Below are positions 15,903 through 23,253 of a DNA stretch of 64,000 nucleotides, in pieces; the first letter of the stretch is position 1, and the number at the start of each line of letters is the position of its first letter. A program made the translations under genes and the position numbers. The notes under the pieces are model-generated. The model worked only from the letters and a program-made list of their open reading frames with translations. It ran no database searches and was not told the origin of the DNA. This DNA comes from Myxococcales bacterium (lineage in GTDB: Bacteria > Myxococcota > Polyangia > Nannocystales > Nannocystaceae), in NCBI GenBank assembly GCA_016793465.1, contig JAEUJW010000066.1:62001-126000 (forward strand), in the 5' to 3' direction.

Positions 15903-17120
15903 ATGAAAGTCCTCTTCATCTCGCCGCATTATCCCGAGGAGATGCACGACTTCACGCGCGGCCTCGCCGAGGTCGGCGCGCAGGTCTACGGCGTCGGCGA
16001 CACGCCCTTTCGGGGGCTGCCGCAGAAGGTCCAGCAGAACCTCCGCGACTACCTGCAGATCCCCGGCCTGTTCGACGAGGACGACGCGGTCCGCCGCATC
16101 GTCGCCGCCGGCCGCAGCCTGCGCCCCGACATCGTCGAGTGCCTGTGGGAGCCCTGCGTGGTGCTCGCGGCCCGCGTGCGCGAGGAGCTCGGCGTGCCCG
16201 GCATGTCGGTCGACACGGCGATCGGCTTCCGCGACAAGCCGATCATGAAGGAGCGGGTCATCAAACACGGCCTGCGCGTGCCGCGGTTCGCCCGCGTGCG
16301 CTCGGCGCAGGAGGCCGCGGCCGCCGCCGCCGCGATCGGCTACCCCGTAATAATTAAACCGGTGGCGGGTGCCGGGACGGCCGACACCTACCGCGCCGAC
16401 GACATCGGCGAGCTGCGCGGGGTGCTGAGCGCGGTCGGCCACCACCGCGAGATGAACCTCGAGGAGTTCATCGACGGCGAGGAGTTCACCTACGACACGG
16501 TGTGCATCGACGGCACGCCGGTGTTCGAGAGCGTGGCCCAGTACCACCCCAAGCCGCTCGACGGCCGCTCCCACGAGTGGATCACGCCGGCGCAGATCGT
16601 GTTCCGCGATCCTTACCAGCCCGACCTGCGCGCCGGCATCGAGCTCGGCCGCGGCGTGCTTAAAGCCCTCAACATGGGCACCGGCTTCACCCACATGGAG
16701 TGGTACCGCAAGCCCGACGGCGAGGTCGTGTTCGGGGAGATCGCCGCGCGCTCGCCCGGCGGCAAGCTCGTCGACCAGATGAACTACGCCAACGACTTCG
16801 ACGTGTACCGCGAGTGGGCCCGCGCGGTCTGCTGGCGCAGCTTCGACGCCCGCCCCCTGCGCCGCTACCACGTGGCGGCCTTATTCAAACGGGCCGAGGG
16901 GCGCGGACGCATCCGCCGCATCGAGGGCCTCGACGAGATCCGGACCCGCCTCGGCGACAGCCTGGTCGTCTCGGACCTGCTGCCGCTCGGCGCCCAGCGC
17001 CGCGACTGGCACCAGACGCTGCTGTCCGACGGCTACATGATCATCCGCCACCCCGAGTACCGCGAGTGCGTGGACCGCATGAACTTCGCGATCCAGCACC
17101 TTCGCATGTACGCGGGCTGA
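15903..17120 (+). CDS. ATP-grasp ligase (D)
   Basis: This encodes 405 residues, a tandem paralogue of ligase C: MKVLFISPHYPEEMHDFTRGLAEVGAQVYGVGDTP, GFRDKPIMKERVIKHGLRVPRFA, IGYPVIIKPVAGAGTADTYR, LEEFIDGEEFTYDTVCIDG and VVFGEIAARSPGGKLVDQ. Compared with C the metal block reads IAARSPGG instead of IGARPPGV, suggesting a different substrate. The start is three bases after the previous stop. The VIIK codons at 16348 (GTA ATA ATT AAA) form one of the AT islands typical of this window. Confidence 0.87.
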   Translation: MKVLFISPHYPEEMHDFTRGLAEVGAQVYGVGDTPFRGLPQKVQQNLRDYLQIPGLFDEDDAVRRIVAAGRSLRPDIVECLWEPCVVLAARVREELGVPGMSVDTAIGFRDKPIMKERVIKHGLRVPRFARVRSAQEAAAAAAAIGYPVIIKPVAGAGTADTYRADDIGELRGVLSAVGHHREMNLEEFIDGEEFTYDTVCIDGTPVFESVAQYHPKPLDGRSHEWITPAQIVFRDPYQPDLRAGIELGRGVLKALNMGTGFTHMEWYRKPDGEVVFGEIAARSPGGKLVDQMNYANDFDVYREWARAVCWRSFDARPLRRYHVAALFKRAEGRGRIRRIEGLDEIRTRLGDSLVVSDLLPLGAQRRDWHQTLLSDGYMIIRHPEYRECVDRMNFAIQHLRMYAG

Positions 17121-17163
17121 CCGCAGAGACAGGCGCTCATCCGGCCGCGCGCGCGCTCGGCGG

Positions 17164-17200
17164 GCCGTGAGCCCTGCACGCGCTCGGGCGCGCTCACGGC
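17164..17200 (+). terminator. GCCGTGAG/CTCACGGC hairpin after the ATP-grasp operon
   Basis: Eight-base perfect arms (17164-17171 and 17193-17200) with a GC-rich loop, 43 bases after the stop of ligase D. No T tract follows, so termination would have to be Rho-assisted. Confidence 0.4.
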
Positions 17201-17275
17201 GAGCAGGAGGAGCGCCAGCGGCTGGTGGCTCCCGGGCTTGTCAGCGGCGCTCGACTGCCCTTACATGGACCTGAC

Positions 17276-17578
17276 ATGGGCTGGGCCACGGGTTACATCG
17301 AGCAGCTGCAGCGCGGCGAGACGGTCAGCTTCCGTCCTCGCGGCCACAGCATGCGCGGGAAGGTCAACAACGGCGACCTCGTGACGTGCGAGCCGATCGG
17401 CGAGCGCGAGCTCGAGGTCGGCGACATCGTGCTCTGCAAGGTCGGCGGCCAGCAGTACCTGCATTTAATAAAAGCGATCCGCGGGCCGAGCTACCAGATC
17501 GGCAACAACCGCGGCGGGATCAACGGGTGGATCTCCCGCAACGGGATCTTCGGCATCCTCGTGCGCGTCGAGCCCTGA
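17276..17578 (+). CDS. S24/S26-type peptidase-like protein without membrane anchor
   Basis: This encodes 100 residues. FRPRGHSMRGKVNNGDLVTCEPI holds the GxSM box of S24/S26 peptidases (Ser25) followed by the NGD turn. LEVGDIVLCKVGGQQYLHLIKAI supplies a candidate general-base Lys66, and YQIGNNRGGINGWISRNGIFGILVRV is the typical C-terminal barrel. There is no hydrophobic anchor as in signal peptidase I and no DNA-binding domain as in LexA. A GTG start at 17225 would add 17 residues. It lies 155 bases after the ATP-grasp operon and may or may not belong to it. Its stop lies inside a perfect palindrome. Confidence 0.75.
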   Translation: MGWATGYIEQLQRGETVSFRPRGHSMRGKVNNGDLVTCEPIGERELEVGDIVLCKVGGQQYLHLIKAIRGPSYQIGNNRGGINGWISRNGIFGILVRVEP

Positions 17579-17594
17579 TCGCGATCAGGGCTCG
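17569..17594. terminator. 26-base perfect palindrome between convergent genes
   Basis: The sequence from 17569 to 17594 equals its own reverse complement, built on GAGCCCTGATC. It contains the stop codon of the S24/S26-like gene and ends six bases before the stop of the polyprenyl synthase gene. Probably a bidirectional terminator or transcript-end hairpin; no T tract. Confidence 0.55.
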
Positions 17595-17599
17595 TCGCG

Positions 17600-18457
17600 T
17601 CAGTCGGCCTTCACGCCGGCGGCCGCCGCGTGGGCGCGGTCCTTGACCCACTTCGCCAGCGCGTGCAGCGGCTCGGCGCGCTCGCCGAACTGCGCCGCGA
17701 GCGCGTCGCACTCGCCGACGAGCTGGTCGACCCGCTGCAACGCCTGGCCGCGCAGCGCCAGCTGGTCGTCGTCGAGGATGTCGTCGGCGTGCTGGAAGGC
17801 GATGCCGAACTTCATGCCCCACGTCTCGAGGTCGCGGACCTGGACCTCGGTCGCGCCGGCGGACAGCGCGCCCATCGCCCCGCCCGCGGCGTACAGCGCC
17901 CCGGTCTTCCAGGCGTGGACCGCCTCGAGCACCTCGAGCGAGCGGATGTCCTGCCCGTGCGCGATGTCGAGGGCCTGACCGCCGACCATGCCGTGCACGC
18001 CCGAGTGATGCGCCAGACGAACCACCGCCCGCGAGATGTTGTCGGGCGTGACGCCCGGGCCGCCGCGCGCGAGCACCTCGAACGCCCGCGACAGCAGCCC
18101 GTCGCCGATGAGGATCGCCTCGGCGTGCCCGAAGGCCACGTGCACCGTCGGCTTGCCGCGCCGCTCGAGGTCGTTGTCCATCGCCGGCAGGTCGTCGTGG
18201 ACCAGCGAGTAGGCGTGGACCATCTCGAGCGCGCAGCAGGCCGGCAACCCGGCCTCGATCGTGCCGCCCGCGGCCTCGCAGGCGGCCAGCACGACCATCG
18301 GTCGCATGCGCTTGCCGCCCAGCAGGACCGCGTAGCGCATGCCCTCCTTCAAGCGCCCGGGGTCTTCGGCGCCCACGGCCGGCAGGGCCTGCAGCAGCGC
18401 CTCGTCGACGCGATGGCGCCGCTCCGTGAGATAGGTGTTCAGGTCAAACGCTGTCAT
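17600..18457 (-). CDS. ispA: Polyprenyl diphosphate synthase (farnesyl/geranylgeranyl type)
   Basis: This encodes 285 residues. It shows GGKRMRP (about 48-53), the first Asp-rich motif DDLPAMDND (88-96) and the second FQHADDILDDD, as in IspA-type trans-prenyltransferases that condense IPP with DMAPP/GPP in the cytoplasm. The two-residue insertion in the first Asp motif (DDxxxxD) is the bacterial type. The start ATG at 18457 overlaps the end of xseB by 14 bases, the classic xseB-ispA arrangement; dxs is not adjacent. Chain length cannot be fixed from sequence by eye. Confidence 0.9.
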   Translation of the reverse strand: MTAFDLNTYLTERRHRVDEALLQALPAVGAEDPGRLKEGMRYAVLLGGKRMRPMVVLAACEAAGGTIEAGLPACCALEMVHAYSLVHDDLPAMDNDLERRGKPTVHVAFGHAEAILIGDGLLSRAFEVLARGGPGVTPDNISRAVVRLAHHSGVHGMVGGQALDIAHGQDIRSLEVLEAVHAWKTGALYAAGGAMGALSAGATEVQVRDLETWGMKFGIAFQHADDILDDDQLALRGQALQRVDQLVGECDALAAQFGERAEPLHALAKWVKDRAHAAAAGVKAD

Positions 18458-18806
18458 CGTCGTCGTCCTCGTCGTCGTCCTCGTCGGCCCCGGGGAACGG
18501 CGCACGGCCGCCGCCCTCGAGCAGCACCTCGACCCGCTGCTCGACCGCATCCAACAACTGACCGCCGTGGCGCGCCAGGCGTACGCCGGCTTCGAACCGC
18601 TGCAGCGCCACCTCGAGCGGAAGATCGCCGGCCTCGAGTTCGGCGACCACACGCTCGAGATCCGCGAGCACGTGGTCGATGGCCGGGCCGGGTGACCCGT
18701 CGGGACCGGGCAGCGACGCCGGGTCGTGCGGGTTCACGGGAGAAACATCCGGCGTGGCCGCGGCGCGCCGTCTGGGAGCGCGGGGAGCGGGGGTCGAGGA
18801 GGCCAT
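18444..18806 (-). CDS. xseB: Exodeoxyribonuclease VII small subunit
   Basis: This encodes 120 residues. The core DHVLADLERVVAELEAGDLPLEVALQRFEAGVRLARHGGQLLDAVEQRVEVL is a canonical XseB coiled-coil pair that binds XseA to degrade single-stranded DNA. The N-terminal 45 residues (Pro/Ala/Arg) and the acidic C-terminus of Asp/Glu runs are extra. The start at 18806 is chosen because a TATAGT box lies just upstream on the minus strand; a GTG at 18836 is an alternative. It overlaps ispA by 14 bases. The large subunit XseA is not in the window. Confidence 0.87.
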   Translation of the reverse strand: MASSTPAPRAPRRRAAATPDVSPVNPHDPASLPGPDGSPGPAIDHVLADLERVVAELEAGDLPLEVALQRFEAGVRLARHGGQLLDAVEQRVEVLLEGGGRAPFPGADEDDDEDDDDDSV

Positions 18807-18884
18807 GCGCGGCGGACTATACGGGGTCGGTTTCACCCCTGCAACGCTTGCCGCGGACCTAAGCCCGCGTTAAGGTCGGGGCCC

Positions 18885-19409
18885 ATGCAGGATCGCCGTC
18901 AGCACAACCACGGGCCACACGGAGGCCCCGACGTCGAGAACCTGATGGGTCAGTTTCACGCCTATCTGGCGAAGAAGCAGCTCAAGTCGACCCGCCAGCG
19001 CGACCTCATCGCCCAGAAGTTCTTCGGCGCGCCGGGTCACATCAGCATCGAAGATCTGCTCTCGCTCAGCCGGGCGGAGAACCCGCGCATCGGTTACGCG
19101 ACCGTCTACCGCACGCTGAAGTTGCTGACCGAGTGCGGCCTCGCGGCGCTGCGCCGCTTCGGCGACGGCCAGACCATGTACGAGACCGCCGGCGACACCG
19201 AGCACCACGATCATCTGATCTGCATCGAGTGCCAGCACGTGCTCGAGTTCCAGAACACCGACATCGAGATGGAGCAGGAGCGGGTCGCCCGCAGCTTCGG
19301 CTTCAACCTCGTGCGTCACCGCCTCGAGCTCTACGGCTTGTGTCCCCGTGCTCGCGGCATTAAAGGCGGCTGGTGCCCCGCCGAAGAGTCCCACCGCAAG
19401 AGCGACTGA
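18885..19409 (+). CDS. Fur/PerR-family metalloregulator with apparent 3' frameshift
   Basis: The winged helix (STRQRDLIAQKFF, SIEDLLSLSRAE, GYATVYRTLKLLTECGLA) is followed by the dimer/metal part HHDHLICIECQHVLEF with the first CxxC. Family members end YGLC-x2-C; here the frame instead reads LYGLCPRARGIKGGWCP and runs on to 19409. In the +1 frame just after the C4 run at 19344-19347 the sequence gives PCSRH and a stop at 19361-19363. One extra C would restore LYGLCPPCSRH. So a one-base deletion or consensus error is likely. The divergent partner is xseB; a Cys-rich membrane protein follows. Confidence 0.85.
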   Translation: MQDRRQHNHGPHGGPDVENLMGQFHAYLAKKQLKSTRQRDLIAQKFFGAPGHISIEDLLSLSRAENPRIGYATVYRTLKLLTECGLAALRRFGDGQTMYETAGDTEHHDHLICIECQHVLEFQNTDIEMEQERVARSFGFNLVRHRLELYGLCPRARGIKGGWCPAEESHRKSD

Positions 19410-19410
19410 C

Positions 19411-19680
19411 ATGCACGTGATCGCTCCATTCCTGCTCGCCACCGACTGGCAAGCGTGGGTCCAGCCGCTCGCCGTGCTGCTCGCGGTCGTCGCCGCGTCC
19501 GCGTGGTTGACCGCGCGCTGGCTCATCCGCAGGCGCAGCGGGTGCACGGGCGATTGCAGCCGCTGCGCCAGCCACACCCCGGGCCCGGGCGCCTGCCACA
19601 AGCCGGCCACCGGCGTGCGTCCGCCGGGGCTGCACGTCCTGCAGGGCCCCACGAATGTTCCCCGTCCCACCGACGTCTAG
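19411..19680 (+). CDS. Small Cys-rich single-pass membrane protein
   Basis: This encodes 89 residues. One membrane helix (about 15-37, WVQPLAVLLAVVAASAWLTARWL) is followed by RRRSGCTGDCSRCASHTPGPGACHKP, a C-x3-C-x2-C..C pattern reminiscent of the FeoB-associated Cys-rich membrane proteins. It starts one base after the Fur-family frame ends, so an iron or metal role fits the context, but no feoB is present here. Start chosen at the ATG that places the helix near the N-terminus. Confidence 0.65.
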   Translation: MHVIAPFLLATDWQAWVQPLAVLLAVVAASAWLTARWLIRRRSGCTGDCSRCASHTPGPGACHKPATGVRPPGLHVLQGPTNVPRPTDV

Positions 19681-19732
19681 CCGCGCCTCGGCCGCCGTGT
19701 GCGGCTGCACAAGAACCACACCCGGAGTCCGT

Positions 19733-20059
19733 ATGCGTCCCCTGCTCTCGATCCTGTCTGTCTCCCTCGTCCTCGCCGCCTGCGCAGGCGGCGTGTCCGG
19801 CTCCTTCCGGGGCAACGGCAGCCCGCCCGGGCCGGCCGTCCCCGCCGCGCAGGTCAAGGTCGCCGCGAGCAAGGACGCGATGACCGGCGCCTTCACCGAG
19901 CTCGGCATCGCCAAGGGCTCCGCGCCGACCGCCCAGCAGGCGGTCGACCAGGCCAAGTTCCACTGCGGCAAGGCCGGCGGCAACTGGCTCATCATGAACA
20001 CCGAGCCGTTCCAGTCGGGCAGCTCGTACCAGGTCGACGCGACCTGCGCCAAGAACTGA
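19733..20059 (+). CDS. Small lipoprotein (DUF4156-like pattern)
   Basis: This encodes 108 residues. It has a signal with lipobox LVLAAC (MRPLLSILSVSLVLAACAGG) and then a Gly/Pro linker. A compact domain follows (about 45-108), ELGIAKGSAPTAQQAVDQAKFHCGKAGGNWLIMNTEPFQSGSSYQVDATCAKN, with two cysteines likely bridged. The 'A...GGNWl......' pattern is seen in small outer-membrane-associated lipoproteins, though I cannot name the family with certainty. CGGAG sits seven bases before the ATG. It ends opposite the PilZ-receiver gene across a strong palindrome. Confidence 0.7.
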   Translation: MRPLLSILSVSLVLAACAGGVSGSFRGNGSPPGPAVPAAQVKVAASKDAMTGAFTELGIAKGSAPTAQQAVDQAKFHCGKAGGNWLIMNTEPFQSGSSYQVDATCAKN

Positions 20060-20126
20060 AGGCCCCTCGCTGCACGCGCCGGGCGCGACTCGCACCGCGG
20101 GCCGCGCCCTCCGCGTTTCTTCTCCG

Positions 20127-20150
20127 GGACATGTCGCTCGCGACATGTCC
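20127..20150. terminator. 24-base inverted repeat between convergent genes
   Basis: Arms GGACATGTCGC and GCGACATGTCC, both 11 bases, flank a two-base TC spacer with no mismatch. It sits between the lipoprotein stop (20059) and the stop of the receiver gene (20157), so a bidirectional terminator is likely. The arms contain both GGACA and TGTCC, linking it to the dispersed palindrome family. Confidence 0.6.
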
Positions 20151-20156
20151 GAAGGT

Positions 20157-21242
20157 TCACCCCCGCGGCTTGCGGCCCGACTCGTCCTCGCGGCGGGCGT
20201 GCTCGAGCAGCAGATAGGTGATCGGCGTCTCGAAGGGCCCGCCGTCGTGCTCCTCGCCGTTGACGAGCGTGAAGAACTCGAACTGCCCGCCCTCCCACGA
20301 CAGCAGCTCGAACACGCGGTCGTGCGGGTTCTGCCAGCGGCCGAGGTGCCGCACGTCGCGCAGCGTGCCGCTGATGATGCGGAGCACCGCGTGGTCGTCG
20401 CCGTTGTCGAGGCGCAGGTCGCCGGTCTTCTTCTCGGCCTCGAGGAACGCGAGCACGCTGCCGAGGCGCACGTGCTGGAGGTCGCCGCGCAGGCCGCGGC
20501 TCTCGTTGCTGGTGCTCGGGTTGCCGGCGCGGCGGGCCAGCACGCCCTGGATGCGGGCCAGGACCTCGTCGGGCGGCAGCGTCTTCGGCAGGTAGTCGTC
20601 GACGCCCATGCGGTAGCCCTGCAGGCGGGACATGTCGTCGCTGAGCGCGGTGAGGAAGACGATCGGGATGTGGGCCAGCTTCTTGCGGGCGCGGGCCATC
20701 CGCAGCAGCGTCCAGCCGTCCATCTCGGGCATCTCGACGTCGGTGAGGATGAGGTCGGGCTCCTGCTTCAGCGCCGCCGAGATGGCCAGCAGGCCGTTGT
20801 CGGCGGTGCTGACGTTGAGACCGCGGGCCCGCAGCGCCGCGCCGAGCTCGTTGCGCACGCTCGGCGAGTCGTCGACGAGCAGCACGTTGATCGGCTTGCT
20901 CGCGGGCGCGTCGGCGGTGGCCGGCATCGGATCGATGAGGACCGAGTTCACGCACATGCCGAGGATCTTCTCTTGCTCGGCAGTGAAGCCCGCGAGGCTC
21001 ACCAGGGTGCCTTTGCCCCCATCGGCCCCGGGGTCGCTGACCGTGCCGTTGAGGTACAAAATGGCTCGATTGGGCAGGCTCAGCTTGATGCGAACCGTCT
21101 GATCGTTGGCGAGGTTGCGGACACCGGGCAGCATGAGAAAGCCGCGCCGCAGGTTGTCCGTGTACTCGACCAGGAAGTCGTCGTAGGATTCGAAGCGAAC
21201 GCCGAACGTGGCGATCTTCACCGGCTTTTGCGCCTCAACCAT
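20157..21242 (-). CDS. PilZ-like / receiver / DUF4388 regulatory protein
   Basis: This encodes 361 residues in three parts. Residues 1-105 (VRFESYDDFLVEYTDNLRRGFLMLPGVRNLANDQTVRIKLSLP) are a PilZ-like domain of the myxobacterial kind. Residues about 118-235 are a receiver: INVLLVDDSPSVRNELGAAL, phosphoacceptor Asp in LILTDVEMPEMDG, and DDYLPKTLPP with the conserved Lys. Residues about 250-361 (GDLQHVRLGSVLAFLEAEKKTGDLRLDNGDDHAVLRIISGTLRDV) match the DUF4388 (PATAN) output domain. Start at MVEAQKP is chosen over upstream in-frame codons because it abuts the PilZ fold. Likely a cytoplasmic phospho-relay adaptor in motility or surface signalling. Confidence 0.8.
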   Translation of the reverse strand: MVEAQKPVKIATFGVRFESYDDFLVEYTDNLRRGFLMLPGVRNLANDQTVRIKLSLPNRAILYLNGTVSDPGADGGKGTLVSLAGFTAEQEKILGMCVNSVLIDPMPATADAPASKPINVLLVDDSPSVRNELGAALRARGLNVSTADNGLLAISAALKQEPDLILTDVEMPEMDGWTLLRMARARKKLAHIPIVFLTALSDDMSRLQGYRMGVDDYLPKTLPPDEVLARIQGVLARRAGNPSTSNESRGLRGDLQHVRLGSVLAFLEAEKKTGDLRLDNGDDHAVLRIISGTLRDVRHLGRWQNPHDRVFELLSWEGGQFEFFTLVNGEEHDGGPFETPITYLLLEHARREDESGRKPRG

Positions 21243-21325
21243 TCCCGCCTCGTATCCTACGGATTTTGCTGCGGGGATCCAACGACCGTCTTCAGCCGCC
21301 CCCAATTTGGGCTAGTATCCGCCCC

Positions 21326-22567
21326 GTGAACAAACCGCGCCCCGGACGCTCGAGTCCATCGCCCCCGGGGCAACCACATGCGGGTGCCGGCGCGATCGCG
21401 ACGCTTGGGACCGCGCTGTGGGTCGCGCTCGTTTCCACCTCCGTGCTCGTCGTCCCGTTCGCCCTGTGGAGCAACTTTTCGCTCGCGCACGTCACCCAGC
21501 TGACCACCCACAACAACGCGATCTGGCTGATGCTGGTCAGCGTCGTCGTCACGCTGGTCGTCCCCCTGTCGCTGGCCCGCTGGAAGTACGGGCAGGACGG
21601 CCGCAGTCTGTGGGCCGCGATGGCGTGGCTGCCGCTGGCGTGGAACCTCGGCTGTCTCATGGTCGCGACCCAGTTCGCGCCGAAGACCCTGGTGACGGCG
21701 CTGCGCTCGCAGGGCTCGTTGTCGGCGCAACTTCTCGGGGACTCACACTGGCTGACGCGAGTGGCGAGCGCGATCGGGCACGGCCTGGCCGATCAGATCG
21801 ACCCCCCCGACGACACGCCCGCGGTCGAGCCGCCGCCCCCGCAGCCCGTCCGCGCGCGCGAGGCCACGGAGATCACTGTCCCCTTCTCGGCCACCGGCAA
21901 CGCGATCCTCATGAGCGTGGAGCTGCGCGGTCCGGCCGGGCGCGTCACCCTCCCCTACCTCTTCGACACCGGCGCCTCGTTCACCACGATCAACAGCAAG
22001 ACCGCCAGCAAGCTCGGCCTCCTCGTGCCCGAGACGGCGCCCACCCTGCAGTTCAACACCGCCAGCGGCCCGCGCGAGAGCCGGATGGTCCACCTGCCCG
22101 GCCTGAAGCTCGGCGACACCGAGCTCGAGGGCCTGCTCGTCTCGGTGTGCGACGGCTGCGTCAACGAGCGCACCGAGGGCCTGCTCGGCCTCAACGTCAT
22201 GCGCGAGTTCTTCGTGCAGATGGACTACCAGGCCGAGCGCATGCACCTCATCCCGCGCCAGCACGACGGCCGGCCCAACCGGGCCTACGACATCGGCCCG
22301 ACCGTGAAGGCCGACGTCGAGGGCAACCCGGCGATCTGGCTCGGCCGCATCCGCTGGGTCCTGCTCGTCAAGAACCGCGGCACCATCGCCATCGAAAATG
22401 TGGTCCCCGAGGTCCAGTTCTCCGACGGCCAGAAGCTGCGCGGCGCCGTCATCGAGCGCATCGAGCCCGGCGCCGTCGGCCGCTCGCTCGTCGAGGGCAA
22501 GACCCAGACCAAGAACGACACGGACATCCTGAAGTTCACCATCAACATCGCCGAGGCCTACTGGTGA
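21326..22567 (+). CDS. Membrane-anchored retropepsin-like aspartic protease
   Basis: This encodes 413 residues with a GTG start at 21326. Three membrane helices lie at about 24-47, 66-84 and 97-115, then a Pro-rich linker. A retropepsin-like domain follows with YLFDTGASFTTINSKTASKLGL (catalytic Asp214 in DTG) and GLLGLNVMREFFVQMDYQAERMHLIP, the usual second half-motif of such single-domain proteases, which act as dimers. Residues 310-413 form an extra C-terminal domain (IRWVLLVKNRGTIAIENVVPEVQFSDGQ) of beta type. The stop overlaps the next start as TGATG. Topology suggests the protease faces the periplasm or the cytoplasm next to the membrane; substrate unknown. Confidence 0.8.
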   Translation: MNKPRPGRSSPSPPGQPHAGAGAIATLGTALWVALVSTSVLVVPFALWSNFSLAHVTQLTTHNNAIWLMLVSVVVTLVVPLSLARWKYGQDGRSLWAAMAWLPLAWNLGCLMVATQFAPKTLVTALRSQGSLSAQLLGDSHWLTRVASAIGHGLADQIDPPDDTPAVEPPPPQPVRAREATEITVPFSATGNAILMSVELRGPAGRVTLPYLFDTGASFTTINSKTASKLGLLVPETAPTLQFNTASGPRESRMVHLPGLKLGDTELEGLLVSVCDGCVNERTEGLLGLNVMREFFVQMDYQAERMHLIPRQHDGRPNRAYDIGPTVKADVEGNPAIWLGRIRWVLLVKNRGTIAIENVVPEVQFSDGQKLRGAVIERIEPGAVGRSLVEGKTQTKNDTDILKFTINIAEAYW

Positions 22568-23253
22568 TGCTGCTCGCCGAGGCCGAGGGTCTGCCGATCT
22601 GGGTCGCCATCCTCGTGCCCGTGGCGATCCTCGTGTACTACCTCGGCAACATCCGGGCCCAGCGCGGCATGAGCGAGCGGGCCACCAAGCCTCGCGGGCG
22701 TCGCGACCCGCGCTCGCGCCACCGCGACGACCCGCAGTTCTCGGCGATGGTCGGGCGCATGATGCAGCGAGGCCTCGTCACCAACATCCGCGAGGCCGAC
22801 GCGGGGCCGGTGCTCATCCGCGGCAAGCTGACGACCGCCGACAGCACGCTCGGCGGCCCCGCGGGGCGCGAGACGATCTGGCAGAACCGCAGCGGCGCCC
22901 CGCGAGACGCAGCGATCGCCGCCGAGTACGCGGTGGTCGCCGACGCCACCGGTCGAGCCACCATCGAGAACCTCATCATCGCGGACGTGATCGCCCCGGA
23001 GGAAAAGCTCGGGCCGCACCGGGCCTATTGCGCGCTCCGGCTCGGCGACGAAGTGGAGATCGTCGCCCGGTTCAAACCCGAGCGCTTCGGACAAGATCCT
23101 GACCCGACGCGCCTGGTTTACGGCACACTCGGCGCAGACGGAAACCTGCACATCCGCGTGTGTTCGCCGGGCCGGACACAAGACCCGGCCTCGCCCGAGC
23201 CCGCTCCGGCGACCGACGGCGAACCCCAAAGCCCCTCAGGAATCACCTCATGA
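22567..23253 (+). CDS. Single-pass membrane protein with GIDE/BAM-like domain
   Basis: This encodes 228 residues. One N-terminal helix (about 10-27, LPIWVAILVPVAILVYYLG) precedes a basic stretch (KPRGRRDPRSRHRDD) and a beta-rich domain at about 72-200 (VLIRGKLTTADSTLGGPAGRETIWQNRS..., EYAVVADATGRATIENLIIADVI, YCALRLGDEVEIVARF). The order 'G.v......l.sP..g....w....' loosely recalls the BAM/GIDE domain of MULAN-like proteins, but this is uncertain. It is translationally coupled to the retropepsin-like gene (TGATG) and to the lipoprotein downstream (ATGA), so the three form one operon. Function unknown. Confidence 0.65.
   Translation: MLLAEAEGLPIWVAILVPVAILVYYLGNIRAQRGMSERATKPRGRRDPRSRHRDDPQFSAMVGRMMQRGLVTNIREADAGPVLIRGKLTTADSTLGGPAGRETIWQNRSGAPRDAAIAAEYAVVADATGRATIENLIIADVIAPEEKLGPHRAYCALRLGDEVEIVARFKPERFGQDPDPTRLVYGTLGADGNLHIRVCSPGRTQDPASPEPAPATDGEPQSPSGITS

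Noticed and set aside
14631..16871. Long open frame on the minus strand under ligases C and D
   Set aside because: It mirrors the two ATP-grasp genes; its protein is Ala/Val/His/Arg-rich with no domain, the usual antisense shadow in GC-rich DNA.
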